DNA of 44,693 nucleotides from Rhodovibrionaceae bacterium (GTDB taxonomy: Bacteria; Pseudomonadota; Alphaproteobacteria; Kiloniellales; DSM-21159). The stretch spans positions 1-44,693 of the forward strand of contig JANQIA010000164.1 in assembly GCA_028282405.1 (NCBI GenBank). Direction: 5' to 3'. Shown here one piece after another: positions 8,504 to 17,097 of the stretch. Both the position numbers and the translations under genes were made by a program. Position 1 is the stretch's first letter; each line of letters opens with the position of its first letter. The notes beneath the pieces were generated by a model that saw only the letters and a program-made list of their open reading frames with translations, did not search any database and was not told the origin of the DNA.

Positions 8504-9772
8504 TCATTCGGCTGCTGCCCGCCGTTCGACGGCCGCGCTCGGGCGCTTGTGGAAGGCGCCATCTTTCATGATGGCCCGCAAGCGGTCGGCGTCTTGCAGG
8601 ATGGAGACGTCCTTGGACGGATCGCCGTCGACCAGCAGGAGGTCGGCGAGGTAGCCTTCCCGTAGCAGGCCGATCGCCTCGCCGAACAGCTCGCCGCTGT
8701 ACTGCGTCGCCGCCTGAATGGCTTCGAGCGGCGTGTAGTCGAGCAGCTTGACGAAGTGCTCCATGTCGCGCGCGTTGGTGCCGATCGGGTTCCAGGCGAA
8801 GCCGTAGTCTCCGCCGGGCAGCACGCGCACGCCGCGCTTCTTCAGCTCCTTCATGTTGCGGGCGCCGGTGTCCAGCTCGGCCGCAAAGAACTTCGCCACC
8901 GGATGGTTCTCGTCGATGCCGTAGTCGCGGCCTTCGCCGGTCGCGGTGACGTAGGCCATGCCGGCGGTGGGCGCGACGAAGATCTCGTCCTTCTTGGCCT
9001 CCATCATGTCCAGCGCCTCTTCGTCCGACAGGGTACAGTGATAGAGCACCTGGGCGCCGTACTTGAGGCTGAGCTTGACGCTCAAGGCCGAGCGCGCGTG
9101 GGCGGCGATCTTCTTGTCCCGCGAATGGCCGACCTCGCAGACCGCGGAGATCTCGGCTTCGTTCATCACCGTTTGCGCCGCGCGGGCGAAGGGGATGAAC
9201 TCGTCGCCCGAGGGATTCATCTTCAAGGTATCCACGCCCTCGCGCACCATCTCCCGCGCCGCGCGGCGGAACTCGTCGGCGCCGTCGCAACAGATGGCGA
9301 AGGTTTCCCGATGGATGTGGCGGCGGCGCACGTCGCCGAGGCCGCTGGTCGGCGTCAGCTCGGGGCTGGCGGCGCGCATGCGGGGACCGGGAATGTCGCC
9401 CGCGTCGATGGCGTTGCGGATCACCACGTCGAGACGCGGCTTGGCCGCGGCCGCGCTGAACAGGGCCGTGAAGCCCTGATCGAGCATCTTGCGCGCGTAC
9501 TTCATGGCCAGGAGCGTGTGCTCTTCCGGCGGAATGTCGCCCAGGCTTTCCAGGTCCGGCGTGTCGCAAAAGCTGATGTGGGCGTGCGGCTCGATCAAGC
9601 CCGGCATCAAGGTGGCGCCGCCGCCATCGACGACCTCGGCGCCGTCTGCGGCGATGCTGCCCTCCTTGGCCACGGTCTTGATGCGGTTGCCCTGGACCAG
9701 CAGGGAGCCGGCGAAAGGCTCGCTGCCGCTTCCGTCGATGATCCGGACGTTGGTGAAGAGCGTCCCCGGCAT
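8504..9772 (-). CDS. Metal-dependent amidohydrolase (imidazolonepropionase/prolidase-like)
   Basis: A 422-residue amidohydrolase-superfamily TIM barrel. The N-terminal beta-sandwich is followed by MPGLIEPHAHISF with the HxH metal pair H63/H65. A lysine in GVDTLKMNPSG fits a carboxylated bridging residue, AAHAR and LYHCTL give the next histidines, and PGGDYGFAW gives the active aspartate. This matches binuclear Xaa-Pro/N-acyl dipeptidase-like members. The ATG at 9772 follows GGAGGAACCC; an upstream ATG at 9835 is less likely. It is divergent from the ABC/Dha operon, with related operator-like repeats on both sides of the shared region, so it may cleave a conjugate connected with the imported substrate. 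The real substrate is unknown. Confidence 0.85.
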   Translation of the reverse strand: MPGTLFTNVRIIDGSGSEPFAGSLLVQGNRIKTVAKEGSIAADGAEVVDGGGATLMPGLIEPHAHISFCDTPDLESLGDIPPEEHTLLAMKYARKMLDQGFTALFSAAAAKPRLDVVIRNAIDAGDIPGPRMRAASPELTPTSGLGDVRRRHIHRETFAICCDGADEFRRAAREMVREGVDTLKMNPSGDEFIPFARAAQTVMNEAEISAVCEVGHSRDKKIAAHARSALSVKLSLKYGAQVLYHCTLSDEEALDMMEAKKDEIFVAPTAGMAYVTATGEGRDYGIDENHPVAKFFAAELDTGARNMKELKKRGVRVLPGGDYGFAWNPIGTNARDMEHFVKLLDYTPLEAIQAATQYSGELFGEAIGLLREGYLADLLLVDGDPSKDVSILQDADRLRAIMKDGAFHKRPSAAVERRAAAE

Positions 9773-10099
9773 GGGTTCCTCCAGCGGTCGTTTATTCAGT
9801 CCACTAAACTTTTTCTTTTCCGGGGCTTGCCGCACTGCATCAATGAGTTTCCGCAGTGCAGCAATTATCCACCGACTGGCGCAGTCTAGCAGACATAATC
9901 TTGTCAGAAAACGCCTTCGAACGAGCCTGTTGTTTCATTTTTGGGTCTTCGTCCGTCTCTTGCCGATTGACAAAAGTTTAGTTCAGAAGTTTAGTATCAC
10001 TAAACCAGCGGAGTTTTCCGGAGGGCCTCATGCTCCTGCTGGCGGCGCACAAGGCACGCGCCGGACAACTCTCCAACGGCCCGCACTAGGGAGGAGTTC
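9773..10099. promoter_or_regulatory. Divergent control region of amidohydrolase and ABC/Dha operon
   Basis: No gene is seen here. On the plus strand a consensus -35 TTGACA (9967-9972) is 17 bases from a -10-like TTTAGT (9990-9995). The -10 lies inside a perfect inverted repeat GTTTAGT-ATC-ACTAAAC (9989-10005), and AGTTTAGT is also repeated directly at 9975-9982 and 9988-9995. Near the amidohydrolase start, TTCAGT-CC-ACTAAA (9795-9808) is a degenerate copy. Another inverted repeat GCACTGC/GCAGTGC is at 9832-9838 and 9853-9859. The pattern predicts a repressor blocking RNA polymerase at both promoters. Confidence 0.7.
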
Positions 10100-11416
10100 A
10101 TGCGAAAAATTGGGACCTTTGTGGCGACGGCGTTGCTGGCCGCAGGCGCCGGCGCAGCGAACGCTCAGGATAAGGAGCTCACGCTCTGTTGGGCGGCGTG
10201 GGACCCGGCCAATGCGCTGGTCGAGCTGTCCAAGGACTTCACGGCGCAGACCGGTATCAAGATGAACTTCGAGTTCGTGCCTTGGACCAACTTTGCCGAC
10301 CGGATGCTCAACGAGCTCAACTCGGGCGGAAAGCTCTGCGATCTCATGATCGGGGACAGCCAGTGGATCGGCGGCGGCGCCACCTATGGCCACTACGTCA
10401 AGCTCAACGACTTCTTCGATGCCGAAGGCATCTCGATGGACGACTTCCTGCCGGCCACGGTCTACGCCTATTCGACCTGGCCGAAGGGAACCCCGAACTA
10501 CTACGCCTTGCCGGCGATGGGCGATGCCTTGGGCTGGGTCTATCGCAAGGACTGGTTCGAGCGTCCGGAGATCCGCGAGGCCTTCAAGGCAGAGTACGGG
10601 CGCGATCTCGAGGTGCCGACGACCTGGGTAGAGCTGAAGGAGATCGCCGAGTTCTTCCAGGGTCGCGAGATCGACGGCGAGACCCGCTACGGCGCTGCGA
10701 TCTACACCGAGCGCGGCTCCGAGGGCATCACCATGGGCGTCACGGCAGCGCTCTATCCCTGGGGCTTCAAGTACGTGAACACGCCGGGTGAGTACGACAT
10801 GGAGGGCGCGGTCAACTCGCCGGAAGCGGTCGAGGCGCTGGAGTTCTACAAGTCGCTCTACGACTGCTGCACCCCGCCGGGGCATTCCGACGCCTACATG
10901 GTGGCCAACCTCGACGCCTATAAGTCCGGCCAGGTCGCCATGCAGATGAACTGGTTCGCCTTCTTCCCGGGCATCGCCAAGGACGAGGTGGTGGGCGGCG
11001 ACGTCTCCGGCTTCTTCGTCAACCCGGGCCAGAACATCGAGGCCTCGACCCTCGGCGGGCAGGGTATTTCGGTTGTGGCCTACTCCGACAAGCAGGCCGA
11101 GGCGTTGGAGTACATCAAGTGGTTCGCCCAGCCCGACGTCCAGGCCAAGTGGTGGGAGCTCGGCGGCTATGCCGTTCATGTGGACGTGGCCGGTGCGCCC
11201 GACTTCCCGGACTCGACGCCCTTCGCCGGCGAGTTTCTCAAGGCCATGGATGGCGTCCAGGACTTTTGGCAGGAGCCGATCTATGCCGAGCTGATGCTCG
11301 CCATGCAGAAGCGCATCCATGATTACGTGGTGGCCGGCGACGGCACCGCGAAGGAGGCCCTCGACAAGCTGATCGAGGACTGGACGATCTCCTTCGAAGA
11401 CGACGGTAAGCTGTAG
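10100..11416 (+). CDS. ABC transporter substrate-binding protein (CUT1 carbohydrate type)
   Basis: A 438-residue extracellular binding protein with a signal peptide (KIGTFVATALLAAGAGAANA, cleavage before Q). It has the layout of family 1 binding proteins: LTLCWAAWDPANALVELSKDF and the mid-protein LGWVYRKDWFERPEIREAFK. The ribosome site GGGAGGAG precedes the ATG. It is the first gene of the long operon ending with dhaK, so its ligand is likely dihydroxyacetone, glycerol or a small related polyol; this is inferred from context. A terminator-like hairpin directly follows (11430-11469), as often seen when the binding protein is made in excess. Confidence 0.9.
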   Translation: MRKIGTFVATALLAAGAGAANAQDKELTLCWAAWDPANALVELSKDFTAQTGIKMNFEFVPWTNFADRMLNELNSGGKLCDLMIGDSQWIGGGATYGHYVKLNDFFDAEGISMDDFLPATVYAYSTWPKGTPNYYALPAMGDALGWVYRKDWFERPEIREAFKAEYGRDLEVPTTWVELKEIAEFFQGREIDGETRYGAAIYTERGSEGITMGVTAALYPWGFKYVNTPGEYDMEGAVNSPEAVEALEFYKSLYDCCTPPGHSDAYMVANLDAYKSGQVAMQMNWFAFFPGIAKDEVVGGDVSGFFVNPGQNIEASTLGGQGISVVAYSDKQAEALEYIKWFAQPDVQAKWWELGGYAVHVDVAGAPDFPDSTPFAGEFLKAMDGVQDFWQEPIYAELMLAMQKRIHDYVVAGDGTAKEALDKLIEDWTISFEDDGKL

Positions 11417-11429
11417 GAACCGTCTTGCG

Positions 11430-11469
11430 GCGGCCGGTGCCAAGGTGCCTTGCCCCAGGCGCCGGCCGC
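11430..11469 (+). terminator. Terminator/attenuator after the binding-protein gene
   Basis: Stem GCGGCCGGTGCC / GGCGCCGGCCGC (12 pairs, one G-U), loop of 16 bases, followed by TTTCTTCT. Located between the binding protein and the first permease, it should limit read-through and favour binding-protein synthesis. Confidence 0.75.
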
Positions 11470-11542
11470 TTTCTTCTATCGACACCACGCAATCCGCTGA
11501 CGCGCGGGCGTGGTAGGCTGAGCGATCGCTAGGAACCACGCG

Positions 11543-12493
11543 ATGTCGGGCGGAGCTATGGAATCGGTGGCGGATGCGGCGGCACGGGCCACGCCGAAGC
11601 GGATGGCCGGCCGGCTGCGCGGCCTTTCCGACCGCGCCATCGCCTGGCTGTTCATCTCTCCGACCATCGTCTTGCTGCTGGCGATCAACATCTTCCCGCT
11701 GCTCTGGACCGTCTATCTCTCCTTCACCAACTACCGCGCCAATCAGCCCGGCCGCGAGGTGAAGTGGATCGGTACCCGCAACTACGAGCGCTTGCTGGGC
11801 AGCGAGGACGTCTGGGGCTACATGCAGGCGACGGCCCACTTCCTCGTCTGGACCATGGTGCTGCAGGTGGTGATCGGGCTCGGGCTCGCGCTGCTGATCA
11901 ACCGCGGCTTCCGCACCTCCGGCTTCTGGACCACGGTCATCCTCATTCCCATGATGTTGTCGCCGGCGGTGGTGGGCACCTTTTGGACCTACCTCTACCA
12001 GCCGCAGACCGGCATCTTCAGCTACATCATCAACACCTTCGCCGAAGTTGGCGCGCTCAACATGATCGGCTCGGTGTCGCTGGCGCCCTGGGCCATCGTG
12101 ATCGTCGACACCTGGATGTGGACCCCCTACATCATGCTGCTCTGCCTGGCCGGGCTGCGCTCCATCCCGCCCTATCTCTACGAGGCGGCGGAGATCGACC
12201 GGGCCAACGCGCTGCAGAAGTTCTGGTACATCACGCTGCCGCGCATCCTGCCCTTCCTGATGCTGGCGGTGCTGTTCCGCGGCATCGAGAACTTCAAGAT
12301 GTTCGACATGGTTGTGGAGCTGACCTCGGGCGGGCCCGGCTCGACCACCGAGCTCGCCTCCATCAACCTGAAGCGCGAAGCCTTCGAGAAGTGGCGAACC
12401 GGCTATGCCTCGGCCTTCGCCGTGATCCTCTTCGTCACCGTGTTCGGCCTCGCCAGTATCTACGTCAAAGCGCTCAACAGGGTGCGGTCATGA
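11543..12493 (+). CDS. ABC transporter permease (MalF-like, CUT1)
   Basis: A 316-residue permease with about six membrane helices, the first at ~33-57 (WLFISPTIVLLLAINIFPLLW). The coupling EAA loop reads EAAEIDRANALQKFWYITLP at ~212-231. A second ATG at 11558, preceded by GGAG, is an alternative start. The stop overlaps the next permease (ATGA). It forms the membrane channel with the next gene. Confidence 0.93.
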   Translation: MSGGAMESVADAAARATPKRMAGRLRGLSDRAIAWLFISPTIVLLLAINIFPLLWTVYLSFTNYRANQPGREVKWIGTRNYERLLGSEDVWGYMQATAHFLVWTMVLQVVIGLGLALLINRGFRTSGFWTTVILIPMMLSPAVVGTFWTYLYQPQTGIFSYIINTFAEVGALNMIGSVSLAPWAIVIVDTWMWTPYIMLLCLAGLRSIPPYLYEAAEIDRANALQKFWYITLPRILPFLMLAVLFRGIENFKMFDMVVELTSGGPGSTTELASINLKREAFEKWRTGYASAFAVILFVTVFGLASIYVKALNRVRS

Positions 12494-13443
12494 GCGCGCG
12501 CAGCACCGCCTATTCCGTCGGCGAAAGCAGCACGCGGACCAAGTGGATCGCCGCCGTGCTGGTGATCGGCTATGCCCTGGTCGCCATGATCCCGCTGGTC
12601 TGGATCGGCATGACCGGCTTCAAGTCGCCGCCGGACTCCATCGCCTATCCGCCCAAGGTCTTCTTCGAGCCGACCCTGGAAGGCTATGTCAATCTCTTCA
12701 CCACCCGCTCGCGCCAGACCGACGAGTACATCGAGAGCCTGGGGCCGCCGCAGACCTGGTACGACGAGCTGGTGCGCGAGCGAAACATGGTCATCACCGG
12801 CCCCTCGCGTTTTGCCGACCGCTACAAGAACTCCATCGTCATCGGCTTCGGCTCGACCTTCCTCGCGGTCTTCCTCGGGACCTTGGCGGCCTATGGCTTT
12901 TCCCGCTTCAAGGTGCCGCTGAAGGACGACCTGCTGTTCTTCATCCTCTCGACGCGGATGATGCCGCCGATCGCCGTCGCCATTCCGATCTTCCTGATGT
13001 ACCGGGAGCTTGGGCTGTCGGACACAGCGCTCGGCATGATCCTGCTCTATACGGCGGTCAACCTCTCGCTGGCCGTGTGGCTGCTCAAGGGCTTCGTCGA
13101 CGAGATCCCGCGTGAGTATGAGGAGGCCGCGGTGGTCGACGGCTACACGCGCTTCCAAGCCTTCTACAAGGTGGTGCTGCCGCAGATGCGCTCCGGCATC
13201 GCCGCGACCGCCATCTTCTGCCTGATCTTTGCCTGGAACGAGTATGCCTTCGCCCTGCTGCTGACCAGCGGCGAAGCGCAGACCGCACCCCCCTTCATCC
13301 CGATCATCATCGGCGAGGGCGGGCTCGACTGGCCGGCCGTTGCGGCGGGCACCACCGTGTTCCTGCTGCCGGTCGTGATCTTCACCGTGCTGCTGCGCAA
13401 CCAGCTCCTGCGCGGCATCACCTTCGGAGCCATCCGCAAATGA
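12490..13443 (+). CDS. ABC transporter permease (MalG-like, CUT1)
   Basis: A 317-residue inner-membrane permease with an EAA loop YEEAAVVDGYTRFQAFYKVV and the C-terminal LRNQLLRGITFGAIRK usual for MalG-type proteins. An extended periplasmic loop of roughly 65 residues follows the first helix (around YIESLGPPQTWYDELVRE), longer than in the simplest members. The start overlaps the preceding stop and the stop overlaps the small membrane gene (ATGA), so stoichiometric translation is likely. Confidence 0.93.
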   Translation: MSARSTAYSVGESSTRTKWIAAVLVIGYALVAMIPLVWIGMTGFKSPPDSIAYPPKVFFEPTLEGYVNLFTTRSRQTDEYIESLGPPQTWYDELVRERNMVITGPSRFADRYKNSIVIGFGSTFLAVFLGTLAAYGFSRFKVPLKDDLLFFILSTRMMPPIAVAIPIFLMYRELGLSDTALGMILLYTAVNLSLAVWLLKGFVDEIPREYEEAAVVDGYTRFQAFYKVVLPQMRSGIAATAIFCLIFAWNEYAFALLLTSGEAQTAPPFIPIIIGEGGLDWPAVAAGTTVFLLPVVIFTVLLRNQLLRGITFGAIRK

Positions 13444-13658
13444 GCGCCCCGGGAACAGGTACGCTACAGAAAACCAAGGGCAGAGGGCTCGCCCGCTGGT
13501 TCCGGCGCGGCCCCTGGGAGAACGTTGCGAGCGTCCTCATCGCGCTCGGGATCTTTATGCTGATGCAGCCCTTTTCCGAATGGCTCTACGGCTGGTCCTT
13601 CGCCGTCATCCTGACCGGCACCATCGGTTTCGTCATCGTCAGCCACTTTCCGGAGTAG
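13440..13658 (+). CDS. Small two-helix membrane protein of the ABC importer operon
   Basis: A 72-residue protein beginning with a basic segment (KGRGLARWFRRG) and then two hydrophobic stretches, ASVLIALGIFMLMQPF and WSFAVILTGTIGFVIVSHF. It is translationally coupled to the permease upstream (ATGA) and ends six bases before the ATPase gene. Rhizobial glycerol ABC operons contain a small membrane protein (GlpU) in a comparable place, so it may be an accessory subunit of the channel. I see no detailed motif match, and its function is inferred from context only. Confidence 0.8.
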   Translation: MSAPGTGTLQKTKGRGLARWFRRGPWENVASVLIALGIFMLMQPFSEWLYGWSFAVILTGTIGFVIVSHFPE

Positions 13659-13664
13659 GACGGC

Positions 13665-14762
13665 ATGGCGGAGATCAGGGTCGATAGCCTGAAGAAGAAC
13701 TTCGACGATTTCGTCGCGGTCCAGGATTCGAGCTTCACCGTCGAGGACGGCGAGTTCTTCGTCATGCTCGGCCCCTCCGGCTGCGGTAAGACGACGACCT
13801 TGCGCATGATCGCCGGTCTCGAGATGCCGACCGAGGGGAAGATCCTGCTCGACGGCGAGGACGTGACCTACAACCGTGGCTCCGAGCGCGACATCGCCTT
13901 CGTCTTCCAGCTCTTCGCGCTCTATCCGCATATGAGCGTGCGGCGGAACATTTCCTTCCCGTTGCGCATTGCCGGGATGCCGCGCCGCGAGGTGCGCGAG
14001 CGGACCGAAGAGGTCGCGCGCCTGCTGCAGATCGAGCATCTGCTCGACCGCGGGGTCGGTGGGCTGGCCGCCGGCGACCGTCAGCGGGTCGCGCTGGGCC
14101 GCGCCATCGTGCGCCGTGCCAAGGCCTTCCTGATGGACGAGCCCTTAGGTGCGCTCGACGCGGAGTTCCGCGACCGCATGTGCGAGGAGCTGCGTCTGCT
14201 GCACAACCGCATCGGCGCGACCACGGTCTATGTCACGCACGACCAGATCGAGGCCATGTCGATGGCCGATCGCATCTGCATCATGAACCAGGGCGAGGTG
14301 CTGCAGATCGGTCCACCGCTCGAGGTCTATGAGCGGCCTGCGACCAAGTTCGTTGCCGGCTTTATCGGAAGCCCGGCAATGAACTTCTTGAGAGCCATGG
14401 GCAAGTTGCCCGCCGGTGCCACGGAAGTCGGCATCAACGGCGCCACGGTGGCGATGCCGGAAACGCGCGAGCCGCTGACGGCCGATGAAGCGGTGCTCGG
14501 CGCACGGCCCGAGCACATCCGGATCTCCGAAGACGGGCCGTTGCGCGGCCGCGTTTTCGGCGTCGAGTACATGGGCGCGCGACAGCTGGTCACGGTCGAC
14601 ACCGAGGCCGGGCGCCTAAGGGTGCGGGCGCCCAACACGGTCAAGGTCGGCTATGGCGAGACCGTCGGCCTGACCTTCGACGCTGAACGGGTCGTGCTCT
14701 TCGATCCCGAAAGCGACCGGGCCGTCGCCAGCACCTTGTTCGAAGAGGCCGGCCATGGCTGA
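13665..14762 (+). CDS. ABC transporter ATPase with degenerate signature motif
   Basis: A 365-residue MalK/UgpC-type ATPase. Walker A GPSGCGKTTT is at ~37-46, the Q-loop region VFQLFALYPHMSV follows, Walker B is FLMDEPLGALD, the H-loop is VYVTHDQIEAMS, and a C-terminal TOBE region ends with GARPEHIRI and GVEYMGARQLVTV. The ABC signature, normally LSGGQ, reads LAAGD (residues 134-138). This ATPase pairs with the next one, which keeps LSGGE, so one of the two nucleotide sites in the heterodimer may be impaired. Confidence 0.93.
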   Translation: MAEIRVDSLKKNFDDFVAVQDSSFTVEDGEFFVMLGPSGCGKTTTLRMIAGLEMPTEGKILLDGEDVTYNRGSERDIAFVFQLFALYPHMSVRRNISFPLRIAGMPRREVRERTEEVARLLQIEHLLDRGVGGLAAGDRQRVALGRAIVRRAKAFLMDEPLGALDAEFRDRMCEELRLLHNRIGATTVYVTHDQIEAMSMADRICIMNQGEVLQIGPPLEVYERPATKFVAGFIGSPAMNFLRAMGKLPAGATEVGINGATVAMPETREPLTADEAVLGARPEHIRISEDGPLRGRVFGVEYMGARQLVTVDTEAGRLRVRAPNTVKVGYGETVGLTFDAERVVLFDPESDRAVASTLFEEAGHG

Positions 14763-15801
14763 GGCGGCTCTGAGGGAGGTGACCAAGCGCTTCGGTGAGA
14801 CCGTTGCGGTCTCTGACGTTTCGCTCGAGGTGAGCGACGGCGAGTTCGTCGTGCTGCTGGGGCCGACCGGGGCCGGTAAGACCACCACGCTGCGGCTGTT
14901 CGCCGGGCTTGAGCAGCCCGAAGAGGGCGTGGTCGAGATCGCTGGCCACGATGTCACGCATCTTGCCCCGGCGCAGCGCGACATCGCCTTCGTCTTTCAG
15001 CAGTACTCGCTCTATCCGCACTATACCGTCTTCGAGAACCTGGCCTTTCCGCTGAAGGCGCCGGGTCGGCGGCTCTCCTCTGCGGCGATCAAGAAGCGGG
15101 TGACCGAGATCGCCGAGATGCTGCGCATCGAGAGCAAGCTCAAGAACCGCGCGACCGAGCTCTCCGGCGGCGAGATGCAGCGAGTTTCCATCGGCCGTGC
15201 GCTGGTGCGCGAGCCGAGCCTCTTCCTGATGGATGAGCCGCTGTCCTCGCTCGACGCCAAGCTGCGTGAAGACCTGCGCGTCGAGCTGAAACGCATCCAG
15301 CGGGAGCTGGGAGCCACCATCGTCTACGTCACCCATGATCAGCTCGAAGCTATGACCCTGGCCGATCGCATCGGCGTGCTGGCCGAAGGCACCCTGGTGC
15401 AACTCGATGCCCCGCGGGAGATCTACGAACGACCGGCCAACATCTATGCGGCCCAAAGGCTCGGCAGCCCGCAGATCAACTTGCTGGGACGTGGCGCCCT
15501 GGCTATCCAAGGCGCGCCGGACGGCGCCAAGGCCATCGGTGTGCGGCCCGAAGACGTGGTGATCAACGGCGGGGGCGTGGACGCCAGGGTCTTGACCATC
15601 GAGCATCTCGGGGTCGAGTCCATCGCCTTGCTGGACGTCGCCGGCAGCCAGGTCCATGCCCTCTTGGGCGCGCGCACCCGCCTCCGCGAAGGTGAGGAGG
15701 TGATGGCCTCCGTGCGGCCTGGCGCGGCGCTCTTCTTCGACGGGGCGGAACGGCGTCTGGACGGTGCGGTGAGCAGGGGGGAGGTAGCCCATGAAGACTG
15801 A
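14755..15801 (+). CDS. ABC transporter ATPase (MalK/UgpC type)
   Basis: A 348-residue ATPase with Walker A GPTGAGKTTT (~38-47), Q-loop VFQQYSLYPHYTV, signature ELSGGEMQRVSIGRAL, Walker B LFLMDEPLSSLD, H-loop VYVTHDQLEAMT and a TOBE-like C-terminus with GVRPEDVVI. It overlaps the preceding ATPase gene by eight bases and dhaL by eleven. Two different ATPases for one importer is the arrangement also known for GlpS/GlpT of the glycerol ABC system. Confidence 0.94.
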   Translation: MAEAALREVTKRFGETVAVSDVSLEVSDGEFVVLLGPTGAGKTTTLRLFAGLEQPEEGVVEIAGHDVTHLAPAQRDIAFVFQQYSLYPHYTVFENLAFPLKAPGRRLSSAAIKKRVTEIAEMLRIESKLKNRATELSGGEMQRVSIGRALVREPSLFLMDEPLSSLDAKLREDLRVELKRIQRELGATIVYVTHDQLEAMTLADRIGVLAEGTLVQLDAPREIYERPANIYAAQRLGSPQINLLGRGALAIQGAPDGAKAIGVRPEDVVINGGGVDARVLTIEHLGVESIALLDVAGSQVHALLGARTRLREGEEVMASVRPGAALFFDGAERRLDGAVSRGEVAHED

Positions 15802-16402
15802 ATTCTTGCGGGCGGTGATTGACCGCGCGGCCGAGACCATGCGCGCGCACAGCCCGGAGCTGACCGAGCTGGATCAGGCCATCGGCGACGGCGATCACGG
15901 CACTAACATGCAGCGGGGCTTCAACGCCATCGAGGCGGCGGCGGACGAGATTTCGGCCCTCGACTTCGGCCCCGCCCTGCAGAAGGCGGGCATGACCCTG
16001 GTCACCACGGTCGGCGGCGCCTCCGGGCCGCTCTATGGCTCGCTCCTGATGTCCATGGGCAAGGCGGCCGCCAACAAACCGACCGACCGGGCAAGCTTTG
16101 CCGCCGTGTTCTCCGAAGGCGTCGAGGCGGTGAAGCGTCGCGGAAAATCGGATGTCGGCGCCAAGACCATGCTGGACGTTCTGGTGCCGGTCCTTCATGC
16201 GCTGCAGGAGGATGGCGGCGATGCCGTCGTGGCGGCGCGGCAGGCTGCCGACGAAGGGCTGGAGTCGACTCGTACCATGCTGGCCACCAAGGGGCGCGCG
16301 TCCTTTCTGGGCGAGCGCTCGGTCGGCCATCTCGACCCGGGGGCTCGGTCCTCGGCGCTTCTGGTCCATGTCGTCTGCGATCTCATCGAGGAGAGCCAAT
16401 GA
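15791..16402 (+). CDS. dhaL: Dihydroxyacetone kinase ADP-binding subunit DhaL
   Basis: A 203-residue DhaL of normal length. The metal/ADP-binding motif LDQAIGDGDHGTNM lies at ~27-40 and VTTVGGASGPLYG at ~74-86 follows. Family knowledge: in PEP-dependent Dha kinases DhaL holds a tightly bound ADP/ATP that is rephosphorylated by DhaM and passes phosphate to dihydroxyacetone on DhaK. The gene overlaps the ABC ATPase stop and has a GGGGAGG ribosome site, so kinase and importer are one transcript. Confidence 0.95.
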   Translation: MKTEFLRAVIDRAAETMRAHSPELTELDQAIGDGDHGTNMQRGFNAIEAAADEISALDFGPALQKAGMTLVTTVGGASGPLYGSLLMSMGKAAANKPTDRASFAAVFSEGVEAVKRRGKSDVGAKTMLDVLVPVLHALQEDGGDAVVAARQAADEGLESTRTMLATKGRASFLGERSVGHLDPGARSSALLVHVVCDLIEESQ

Positions 16403-16788
16403 GCGAGTCCGTCTCCATAGTGATTGTCTCTCACTCGCCCCAGGTCGCACGCGGCGCCGCCGACATGGTGCGCGAGATGGTCGGTGAAGAGGTCCAGGTC
16501 GCCCACTGCGGCGGCAATCCTGCCGGTGGCCTGGGCACCGACGTCATGGCGATCAAGAGCGCGATCGAGTCGGTCTACAGTCAGAAGGGCGTCGCCATTC
16601 TGGTCGATCTCGGTGGCGCGGAAACCAACAGCGAAATGGCCGTCGAGATGCTGCCCGCCGAGATGGGCGAGCGGGTGGTGATCTGCAACGCACCCATTGT
16701 CGAAGGCGCAGTCATGGCCGCTACGGAAGCGGCTGGTGGTGCCCCCTTGGAGGCGGTGAAGGCGACCGCGGAGGAGTTCCTGTCATGA
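16399..16788 (+). CDS. dhaM: PTS-type phosphocarrier DhaM (EIIA-Man domain only)
   Basis: A 129-residue EIIA-mannose-like protein with the phosphorylatable histidine H12 in IVIVSHSPQVARGA and the family stretch AILVDLGGAETNSEMAVEM. DhaM transfers phosphate from HPr to the ADP on DhaL. Unlike the E. coli DhaM, which carries HPr and EI-like domains in one chain, here they are separate genes downstream. Start and stop both overlap neighbours (ATGA). Confidence 0.93.
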   Translation: MSESVSIVIVSHSPQVARGAADMVREMVGEEVQVAHCGGNPAGGLGTDVMAIKSAIESVYSQKGVAILVDLGGAETNSEMAVEMLPAEMGERVVICNAPIVEGAVMAATEAAGGAPLEAVKATAEEFLS

Positions 16789-17081
16789 GTGGTTTGGTGA
16801 AAGAGGCCGGCTATGTGCACGGCGCCGCCGTGATCCAGGACCCGACCGGCCTGCATGCGCGCCCGGCGGTCAAGCTGACCAAGAGCGCCAAGCGCCACGG
16901 GGCGGAGGTGGAGGTGCGCGCGGGCGAGGCGGGGAACTGGGTCAACGCCAAGTCGCCCAATGCCGTGATGAAGCTGAAGGCCGGGCACGGTGAAGAGCTG
17001 CAGTTCCGCGCGCGGGGCGAGGACGCCGAAGCCGCCGTCGCCCAGATGGTGGCGCTGGTCGAGCGGGATTTCCAGGAGTGA
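16785..17081 (+). CDS. HPr phosphocarrier protein of the Dha system
   Basis: A 98-residue HPr with the active histidine H24 in DPTGLHARPAVKL and a KSPNAVMKL segment. S57 there aligns with the regulatory Ser46 of other HPr proteins; whether it is phosphorylated here is unknown. It has a ~10-residue N-terminal extension compared with a minimal HPr. It should relay phosphate from the enzyme I downstream to DhaM. Confidence 0.93.
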   Translation: MSGLVKEAGYVHGAAVIQDPTGLHARPAVKLTKSAKRHGAEVEVRAGEAGNWVNAKSPNAVMKLKAGHGEELQFRARGEDAEAAVAQMVALVERDFQE

Positions 17082-17097
17082 TTGGACGCATCGAGCC

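Noticed and set aside
10028-11839. 603-codon minus-strand frame opposite the binding-protein gene
   Set aside because: No domain, and the plus strand encodes a signal-peptide-bearing binding protein with a strong ribosome site.
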